Below, piece by piece: positions 62,737-64,000 of a stretch of 64,000 nt of DNA. Below the pieces are notes generated by a model, which was given only the letters and a program-made list of their open reading frames with translations, had not been told where the DNA came from and searched no databases. This DNA is from Diploptera punctata (lineage: Eukaryota; Arthropoda; Insecta; Blattodea; Blaberidae), in the NCBI GenBank assembly GCA_030220185.1, contig JASPKZ010001599.1, positions 134,501-198,500 on the forward strand. Direction: 5' to 3'. The first letter of the stretch is position 1; each line of letters starts with the position of its first letter. The position numbers and the translations under genes were made by a program.

Positions 62737-63519
62737 TTACTTACTCACTGGCACCATCGAACCCGTAGGTTCATGGTCGCGCGGACATAAGCTCTCCATA
62801 CATCCCTATCCTGAGCTAATGCTTTCCAATCATTCCCTGTGTAATCTACTTCCCTCAAATCATAGTTAATGTTATTCTCCCACCTCATTCTTGATCTACC
62901 AACCGGGCGTTTTCCCTCTGGCTATCCTACAAGAAGCTTCCATACAAGTCTCCCATTCCCCATACGTGCAACATGTCCTGCCCATCGCAGTCTACGAGAC
63001 TTAACTGTTCTTATTATATCTGGCTTCCTATAAAGACCATGTAGTTCATTATTATGTAGTCTTCTCCATTCACCTGTGTGTTCATCTCTTTTTGGTCCAA
63101 AAATTTTCCTAAGTACTTTATTCTCGAATACTTGTAATCTCCTTCCTCTCAAAGTAGTCCAGTTCTCAAAGTAAGAGTCCATGTTTCGCACCCATATAAT
63201 ATAACTGGTAGAATAATAGTTTTATATATTTTCAGTTTAACGTTTTTTGAAAGGAGTTGGGACATCAAGAGTCTCTGCAATACATAATAGCACGCATTTC
63301 CATAATTGAGCCTTTGTTTAATTTCTTTGTGCATCTCATTCCTACTTGTGATTATTGTTCCTAGGTATTTGAATTCAGCCACCTCCTCAAAATTTCCCTC
63401 ATTTGTCATTAGCTTTATTGATATTTACTTCAAGTCCTAATTTCTTAGTGTTACTCAATAGTGTGTGCGTGTTGTCCTTTAGTATATCCTCTCTATCAGC
63501 CAACAATACTACATCATCT
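62737..63519 (-). mobile_element. RTE-A LINE, 5'-truncated, ending in TAA-rich DNA
   Basis: Minus frames 63409-63149 (FEEVAEFKYLGTIITSRNEM to LPVILYGCETWTLTLRTGLL) and 63191-62922 (RRLQVFENKVLRKIFGPKRD, RRLRWAGHVARMG). A duplicated AAGTAAGAGTCC/AAAGTAGTCC patch near 63145-63180 breaks the frame. A deletion of about 60 bp removes the INKTKYMVTRRN region (near 63415). The tail is GTGAGTAAGTAAG. Upstream side reaches ADR-type codons, then a TAATAA tract. Confidence 0.92.
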
Positions 63520-63973
63520 GATAATAATAATAATTATTATTGTTATGTCATGAATTACAAATATTATTAATAATTTATTCCATTCCATTAACGCAGTTTA
63601 ACTTCTCTCCTTATAGATACTTTTATGTGCCACGTGCCACCCGAGCCTTACAGTGACACGACTTTTCGGGAGATGGATTTTAATTTGTGGATCACACACG
63701 TACTCTTCTCACCAAACAACGACATGGAGGGCCTCCCCGGGTGAGTGATAAGCGTACTATCAGGGCCACTTTCGAGACAACACAACATTAAGACAAAACA
63801 CATCATTCTCACACCTTCACACAAAACATGGCGAATATGATAATGATGAATACGTTGACCTGATGATGGTCGGGGACCGTTTGGGCCTTAAAGCTTCTTG
63901 ACATTTGATAAACAATAAAAATTAAAATGTATCTATTAACAAAGTTGAGGACGACGGCACCTACCAACAGGTA
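63520..63973 (-). repeat. Possible degraded SINE1-related sequence
   Basis: 63866-63910 (GGTCGGGGACCGTTTGGGCC then TTAAAGCTTCTTGACATTTG) matches the SINE1 body on the minus strand. The rest of 63600-63830 is not recognisable as SINE1. Some microsatellite at 63521-63545. Confidence 0.45.
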
Positions 63974-64000
63974 CTTTTTCTTCTTCTTCTTCGGCTTTCC
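63974..64000 (-). mobile_element. RTE-H LINE tail at window edge
   Basis: CTTCTTCTTCTTCGGCTTTCC equals 40836-40856, the 3' tail of RTE-H on the minus strand. The copy continues beyond the window. Confidence 0.7.

Noticed and set aside
63852..63877. CTGATGATGGTCGGGGACC, hammerhead-like start
   Set aside because: It belongs to SINE1-like body sequence and lacks GAAA and a cleavage site after stem II.

Overview
The window looks like repeat-saturated intergenic DNA from an insect, probably a polyneopteran such as a cockroach or termite. I base this on the AT-rich composition, the abundant 5'-truncated non-LTR retrotransposons of an arthropod RTE-like type, tRNA-derived SINEs, Penelope-like elements and many di-/trinucleotide arrays. 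The species is inference. I found no host protein-coding gene and no convincing functional RNA gene. Almost every long ORF is a piece of a mobile element or the translation of a microsatellite.

Layout. 0-13 kb: fragments of several RTE-like LINE families (informal names RTE-A to RTE-J, by 3' tail), a Jockey/CR1-like 3' end, a second LINE with a C-terminal zinc-knuckle remnant, a degraded Jockey/CR1 RT and a tRNA-derived SINE (SINE1). 13-14.3 kb: AT microsatellites around a palindromic pair of tRNA-like modules. 14.6-22.4 kb: a nested composite. A roughly 2-kb palindromic repeat is split by a 3.49-kb LTR retrotransposon lying on the minus strand, itself bounded by a perfect 61-bp direct duplication. 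Nearby are two tRNA-headed SINE2 pieces, an RTE-A insertion and an orphan hammerhead-like motif. 22.5-33.4 kb: RTE-like LINEs, two SINE1 copies and a Penelope-like element (PLE) GIY-YIG ORF ending in a hammerhead-like motif. 33.7-46.3 kb: MITE-like hairpins, an I/R1-type LINE with RNase H remnants, and a near full-length but broken RTE-A copy (42.4-45.7 kb) sitting between TTA arrays. 46.3-54 kb: mostly unrecognised DNA plus LINE and SINE2 fragments. 54-56.7 kb: a second PLE with another hammerhead-like motif, a SINE1 with a perfect 11-bp target duplication and a 1.2-kb minisatellite. 57-64 kb: an RTE-like copy with a 15-bp target duplication, a foldback element carrying SINE2, a transposase-like pseudogene, a MITE-like repeat and the last RTE-A copy.

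How the parts relate. At least twelve RTE-A copies lie in both orientations. Several LINE copies are bounded by direct repeats of 7-15 bp, which fixes their ends. Many different LINE families end in the same architecture: a short GGC/GCC hairpin, CTAA, then a microsatellite tail. SINE1 ends in a hairpin tail that matches the 3' end of RTE-F, which suggests that RTE-F mobilised it. The most interesting signals are the three hammerhead-like motifs, the SINE1/RTE-F tail match, the array of primer-binding-site-like units at the end of the LTRs, the 61-bp flanking duplication, and tRNA-like modules with an identical anticodon loop flanked by short inverted repeats.
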